Below are positions 40,137 to 43,635 of a stretch of 43,635 bases of DNA, piece by piece. The notes under the pieces were generated by a model. The model searched no databases, had not been told where the DNA came from, and saw nothing but the letters and a program-made list of their open reading frames with translations. The stretch is from Clostridia bacterium (GTDB lineage Bacteria > Bacillota > Clostridia > Oscillospirales > CAG-272), in the NCBI GenBank assembly GCA_017454465.1, contig JAFTCY010000023.1:1-43635 (forward strand). The letters run 5' to 3'. How positions within the stretch are numbered: the first letter of the stretch is position 1; every line of letters begins with the position of its first letter. A program made the translations under genes and the position numbers.

Positions 40137-40868
40137 TCAGGCGCCGGGCAGTTGACTTAGGTTTTGTACAGCTCTCTCAAAATCATCAAGCAGGATAACT
40201 GATTGAAATTCGCGTGAGTTCTCAACCCCAATGATATCGCTACTACTTCCAAAACTCCTTTTCAACTCTTTGTAAATATCAGGATCTCCAACAAAGTTTT
40301 TCGCACCGGGTACACTGTTGCCAACCACACCCAGCCAATCCATTAAATATGTATTGCCAGAGCCATCCTCTGCAATGTATGCGACAGTAGAGTAATCACC
40401 TATCAGAAACACAAAATCATCAACCTCAAGATCATCGAGTTTTTCCGTGTATGCCGACAGGAAGACGAGCAGTTTCTCTCCATAAGAGAACAATGGATAG
40501 TGGCTGACTGTATATTCGCTGTATCCAAGCTGCGAAATTACAAAGCTTTGGGGTAATTCACCCTTATATACAGATATCGGAGATGCCTCGAAAAAAGTGC
40601 AGAAGTGTTCTTCAGATTCGCAGATCCAGTTTCCGATCTCGATTATGGCTACAACGCCTGATGCTTCATAAGCCTCTGAAAATGTGTATGATCTGGCAAG
40701 CCTGCCCTCGGTTTCTCCAGATATTCCGATTCTGGCCGGAGGAAGAACGATGTTTTCTTTTGATGAAAGTTCATCCTGAGGGACAGCATTACGATCACTG
40801 CAGCCCGAAAAAGCAAGGAGACAGATACAAGCAGTTAACAACAAAACAAGCAGTCTTTTCGCACTCAT
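40137..40868 (-). CDS. Lipoprotein of unknown function
   Basis: 243 residues with a type II signal: AKRLLVLLLTACICLLAFSGC, so the lipid-bearing Cys is about residue 21. The mature part has no recognisable domain; it is mixed alpha/beta with a strand-rich centre (GVVAIIEIGNWICESEEHFCTFFEASPISVYKGELPQSF). The wording 'VYKGELPQSFVISQLGYSEYTVSHYPLFSYGEKLLVFL' resembles small secreted proteins of Clostridia that carry an OB-like fold, a weak match. ATG 40868 was chosen because GGAGG is 8 nt upstream; a TTG two codons earlier is too close. A weak promoter pair (CTGACC, 17 nt, TATACT) may lie at 40954-40982. Confidence 0.75.
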   Translation of the reverse strand: MSAKRLLVLLLTACICLLAFSGCSDRNAVPQDELSSKENIVLPPARIGISGETEGRLARSYTFSEAYEASGVVAIIEIGNWICESEEHFCTFFEASPISVYKGELPQSFVISQLGYSEYTVSHYPLFSYGEKLLVFLSAYTEKLDDLEVDDFVFLIGDYSTVAYIAEDGSGNTYLMDWLGVVGNSVPGAKNFVGDPDIYKELKRSFGSSSDIIGVENSREFQSVILLDDFERAVQNLSQLPGA

Positions 40869-41113
40869 CAGCAATTCCTCCCATATTTCATGTTATCTCG
40901 GTATAACGGGACCGAAAAAGTAATTTTGCCGGATCCCTACATCCTCAGTTATCAGTATAGATTACTCAACGGCCACGGTCAGGTCATCAGACCATTCCTT
41001 TCCTATTATACAACAATTTTTGCAATATATGCAACAAGCAAAGCAATAGATTCAACACTTAAGTTAAGGTAAAATAGCACTGAAAACAATTGTTCTACAA
41101 GGAGATATGTTCA
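40869..41113. other. Divergent gap between the lipoprotein gene and the sugar-acid operon
   Basis: 245 nt with no gene. It holds palindromes ACTTAAGT (41057-41064) and AACAATTGTT (41085-41094), the latter just before the ribosome binding site of the SDR gene and a possible operator. A -10-like TAAAAT at 41070-41075 has no good -35. Confidence 0.4.
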
Positions 41114-41968
41114 ATGGAACGAAACGTAATCAACACAGACCTTACAAACAAAGTGGCCGTTGTTACAGGCGCAGGCGGAGTACTCTGCTCTGTCTTCTCA
41201 AAAGTGCTTGCGAGGGCAGGAGCGAAAGTCGCACTGCTTGATCTCAATGTTGAAGCAGCCCAGAAAGTCTCGGACGAGATCAACGCGGAAGGCGGCATTT
41301 CAAAAGCCTATTGCTGCAATGTTCTGGACAAGGACATATGCTACCAGGTCGCAGACAGAGTCCTCGCGGATCTCGGTCCCTGCGACATCCTTCTGAACGG
41401 TGCCGGCGGAAACAATCCCAGGGCCACCACAGACAAAGAATACTTCGAGATGGGCGATATCGACGGAGACACAAAAAGCTTCTTTGACTTAGACAAATCA
41501 GGGATCGAATTTGTTTTCAATCTCAATTTCCTCGGTGCCCTCATCCCGACCCAGGCGTTTGCACGCCAGATGGTCGGAAGAGAAGGCTGCAACATACTGA
41601 ACATAAGTTCCATGAATGCGTATACGCCTCTCACCAAGATACCCGCCTACTCCGGCGCAAAGGCAGCAATCAGCAACTTCACCCAGTGGCTCGCGGTACA
41701 CTTCTCCAGGGTCGGCATACGGGTGAACGCGATCGCTCCCGGCTTCTTTGTGGGAAAGCAAAATTATGCCCTGCTGTTCAACCAGGACGGTACACCCACA
41801 AAGCGTACAGAAAAGATCCTTGCAGCCACTCCCATGGGGCGGTTCGGCAACAGCGAAAAAGAACTGTGCGGGACAGTGCTGTTCCTTCTCAATAATGACG
41901 CAGCAAGCTTCATCACAGGCGTTACGATACCGATCGACGGCGGATTCTCCGCATACTCTGGTGTCTGA
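41114..41968 (+). CDS. SDR-family oxidoreductase, D-mannonate oxidoreductase (fructuronate reductase)-like
   Basis: A 284-residue NAD(P)-dependent short-chain dehydrogenase. The nucleotide-binding loop is VAVVTGAGGVLCSVF, the form seen in the SDR-type fructuronate reductases (UxuB/YjmF) rather than the usual TGxxxGIG; NGAGGNNPRATTD follows; the catalytic triad is Ser165/166, Tyr179 and Lys183 (AYSGAKAA). It should interconvert D-fructuronate and D-mannonate, or a similar sugar acid. ATG 41114 was chosen because AAGGAG is 9 nt upstream; an 8-codon longer TTG start is unlikely. It is first in an operon with a KDG-kinase-like gene (20 nt apart) and gnd. Confidence 0.85.
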   Translation: MERNVINTDLTNKVAVVTGAGGVLCSVFSKVLARAGAKVALLDLNVEAAQKVSDEINAEGGISKAYCCNVLDKDICYQVADRVLADLGPCDILLNGAGGNNPRATTDKEYFEMGDIDGDTKSFFDLDKSGIEFVFNLNFLGALIPTQAFARQMVGREGCNILNISSMNAYTPLTKIPAYSGAKAAISNFTQWLAVHFSRVGIRVNAIAPGFFVGKQNYALLFNQDGTPTKRTEKILAATPMGRFGNSEKELCGTVLFLLNNDAASFITGVTIPIDGGFSAYSGV

Positions 41969-41988
41969 TCCGGAAAGGAAAAAGAAAA

Positions 41989-43059
41989 ATGGAAAAGAGA
42001 AAAGTAAAATATGCCATTGCGTCCCCCACGAGCATGGGACTGCGCATCACCCCTCAGGACAGGATGGCTGTCCACAACAGCAACCTCTTCTATCTCCAGG
42101 CTACCTCCGCAGAAAGCAATGTCCTGAACGTTGCCTCCTCTCTCGGCCGCGAATGCCTTGTGCTGACAAAATTCGTAGAAGGCAGCCCTATGGCAGCTTT
42201 CATAAAATCCCAGCTGCGGGCAAGGAATATCCGCTTTGAAGGTCTTGACGTTCCTCAGGGAGGTCCCTGGGGATACCGCCATCAGTTCAACATCGCAGAC
42301 TCGGGCTTTGGACTCAGAGCCCCCAGAGTGTGGAATGACCGGGCTGGTGAAGTAGGCCGGACACTTTCCGCTTCCGACTTTGACCTCGACCGTATTTTCG
42401 GGGAGGAAGGCGTGGGGATCCTGCATCTGTCAGGCCTTATAGCTGCAATGAGCCGGGAAACGACAAAAGCCTGCATTGAAATCGCTAAAGCGGCAAAGAG
42501 GTACGGAACTCTGGTAAGCTTCGACCTTAATTACAGGGCTACATTCTGGAAGGGCAGAGAGGAAGAACTGGCCGAAGCATTCCATGAGATCGCCTCAATT
42601 GCGGATATTCTCATCGGCAATGAGGAGGATTTCCAGCTGTGTCTGGGATTCCAGGGACCAGAGGCCGGAGGCCGTGAGCTGGGAAGCAAGATAGACAGGT
42701 TCAAAGTCATGATCGAACAGGTCCGGAACAAATATCCCCAGGCTATCGCATATGCCACAACTCTGCGGCAGGTCATCTCCGCAAATGAACATCTCTGGGG
42801 AGCGATCCTCTGGGCGGAAGGAAAATGGTACGTGGAAGAACCCAGACCGATCCAGGTCCTTGACCGTATCGGAGGAGGGGACGGCTTTTCAGGCGGTCTG
42901 CTTTACGCCTTTCTGAATGAATGGCCTGCAGAGCAGTGGCTTCAGTTCGGATGGGCATGCGGCGCTTTGGCCGCGTCGAGCCTCAATGACTATGCAGAAC
43001 CTGTTGACGAAAAACAGGTGTGGGATATATACAAAGGCAACGCCAGAGTACAAAGATAG
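41989..43059 (+). CDS. PfkB-family sugar kinase, probable 2-keto-3-deoxygluconate kinase
   Basis: A 356-residue ribokinase-fold kinase. GILHLSGLIAAMSRETTKACIEIAKAAKRYGTLVSFDLNYRATFW matches the KDG kinase pattern (LHLSGI...VS.D.NYR..LW); SIADILIGNEEDF follows; the catalytic Asp lies in GGGDGFSGG near residue 298, in place of the usual GAGD. It should phosphorylate 2-keto-3-deoxygluconate to KDPG for the Entner-Doudoroff branch, which fits the fructuronate-reductase neighbour. No KDPG aldolase or mannonate dehydratase is in the window. ATG 41989 has AAAGGAAAA upstream. The unusual N-terminus (SPTSMGLRITPQDRM) and the G-for-A change leave other sugar substrates open. Confidence 0.8.
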   Translation: MEKRKVKYAIASPTSMGLRITPQDRMAVHNSNLFYLQATSAESNVLNVASSLGRECLVLTKFVEGSPMAAFIKSQLRARNIRFEGLDVPQGGPWGYRHQFNIADSGFGLRAPRVWNDRAGEVGRTLSASDFDLDRIFGEEGVGILHLSGLIAAMSRETTKACIEIAKAAKRYGTLVSFDLNYRATFWKGREEELAEAFHEIASIADILIGNEEDFQLCLGFQGPEAGGRELGSKIDRFKVMIEQVRNKYPQAIAYATTLRQVISANEHLWGAILWAEGKWYVEEPRPIQVLDRIGGGDGFSGGLLYAFLNEWPAEQWLQFGWACGALAASSLNDYAEPVDEKQVWDIYKGNARVQR

Positions 43060-43071
43060 GAGATAAGATAA

Positions 43072-43635
43072 ATGAAAAAGGCAGATATCGGCCTCATAGG
43101 TCTCGCCGTTATGGGCGAAAATCTTGTAATGAACATGGAATCCAAAGGATACACCGTCGCAGTTTTCAACAGGACAACATCAAAAGTCGATGCTTTTATA
43201 AACGGCCGTGCACAAGGCAAAAACATAATAGGCTGCCACAGCCTGGAAGAACTGATAGCAAATCTTGAAAAGCCCCGCAAGGTCTTCATGATGGTTAAAG
43301 CCGGAGATGCTGTAGACAGCATGATCGATCAGCTGCTGCCTCTTCTTGAGGATGGTGATATCATCATAGACGGCGGTAACTCCCATTCCCTGACACAATC
43401 CGCAGAACTGCCTATGTAGAGTCAAAGGGAAAGCTCTATATCGGAACCGGCGTATCCGGCGGCGAGGAAGGAGCTCTCAAAGGCCCGTCCATGATGCCCG
43501 GCGGTTCAGCTGCAGCCTGGCCTTATGTCAAACCCATATTCCAGGCCATCTGCGCAAAGGTGGAGGACGGAAGTCCCTGCTGTGACTGGGTAGGCGAAAA
43601 CGGTGCGGGACACTTTGTAAAAATGGTTCACAACG
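43072..43635 (+). pseudogene. gnd: 6-phosphogluconate dehydrogenase, 5' part, with an apparent one-base deletion
   Basis: Oxidative decarboxylation of 6-phosphogluconate to ribulose 5-phosphate. The reading begins at ATG 43072 behind AGGAGATAAG with the Rossmann motif GLIGLAVMGENLVMNM. It runs in frame through IIDGGNSH (about residue 105) and then stops early at 43419. One base added near 43386-43388 (CAT-TTC for CAT-TC) restores [40 protein letters not shown], then [16 protein letters not shown] with the catalytic Lys, to the end of the window. So about 188 of ~480 residues lie here. It is either a sequencing or assembly slip or a real broken gene. It is third in the SDR-kinase operon. Confidence 0.85.

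Noticed and set aside
43380..43420. Programmed frameshifting in gnd
   Set aside because: CATTCCC is not a slippery heptamer, no downstream stop-and-stem arrangement is visible, and gnd is not known to use frameshifting.
1..43635. CRISPR arrays, tRNA or rRNA genes, prophage
   Set aside because: No regularly spaced direct repeats, no cloverleaf with a TTCGANNC arm, no rRNA cores and no integrase, terminase or tail genes were seen. This is by eye only; tRNAscan-SE and a CRISPR finder could overturn it.

Overview
The window looks like chromosomal DNA of an anaerobic, low-to-mid GC Gram-positive bacterium of the class Clostridia. Pointers are the WalR/WalK/YycH/YycI cluster, a DUF4364 protein, a sigma-H-like factor, a TIGR03960-type radical SAM protein fused to DUF2344, type II pantothenate kinase, YqeG, TrmK/Nif3 and a desulfoferrodoxin. 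Promoters are of the sigma-A type, ribosome binding sites are strong GGAGG types, and TTG/GTG starts are occasionally used. I see no rRNA, tRNA, CRISPR array, complete insertion sequence or prophage. The species cannot be named from the sequence.

Region 1 (1-23.2 kb) is almost entirely on the minus strand and is mostly housekeeping. In map order it holds oligoendopeptidase F, a MurJ/SpoVB-like flippase, the radical SAM protein, a 1027-residue acidic membrane protein, an RlmB-type 2'-O-methyltransferase, a glycerophosphodiester phosphodiesterase lipoprotein, a four-CxxC zinc-ribbon protein with a sigma factor, DUF4364, an orphan oligopeptide-binding lipoprotein, a NagD-like HAD phosphatase, CoaW (plus strand), an M24 peptidase with YqeG, a parvulin-type foldase, Nif3, TrmK and MurA. 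Several transcription units end in clear intrinsic terminators. The 1027-residue protein appears to be an undescribed degenerate P-type ATPase (pseudoenzyme) behind a long disordered acidic tail, and is the most unusual gene here.

Region 2 (23.3-31.8 kb, minus) looks like one cell-envelope operon read from a single promoter near 31.8 kb: an unknown 114-residue protein, an RluA-type pseudouridine synthase, a DUF3810 membrane protein with HEMAH, a secreted protein with a catalytically dead NodB-like fold, then WalR, WalK, a YycH-like and a YycI-like protein. MurA follows where walJ/htrA often sit in other Firmicutes. WalRK is known in Firmicutes to control cell-wall turnover, so the other exported proteins are candidates for sensing or tuning it.

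Region 3 (31.9-43.6 kb) is accessory carbohydrate metabolism. Two tandem cytoplasmic GH38 alpha-mannosidases (plus), each with its own promoter, are followed by a desulfoferrodoxin/zinc-ribbon pair (minus), an AraC-family regulator (minus), an unknown lipoprotein (minus) and a plus-strand operon of a fructuronate-reductase-like SDR, a KDG-kinase-like PfkB protein and 6-phosphogluconate dehydrogenase. The last gene carries an apparent one-base deletion and runs off the window. The 450-bp gap between the mannosidases carries a terminator, short repeated motifs and a possible gene remnant.
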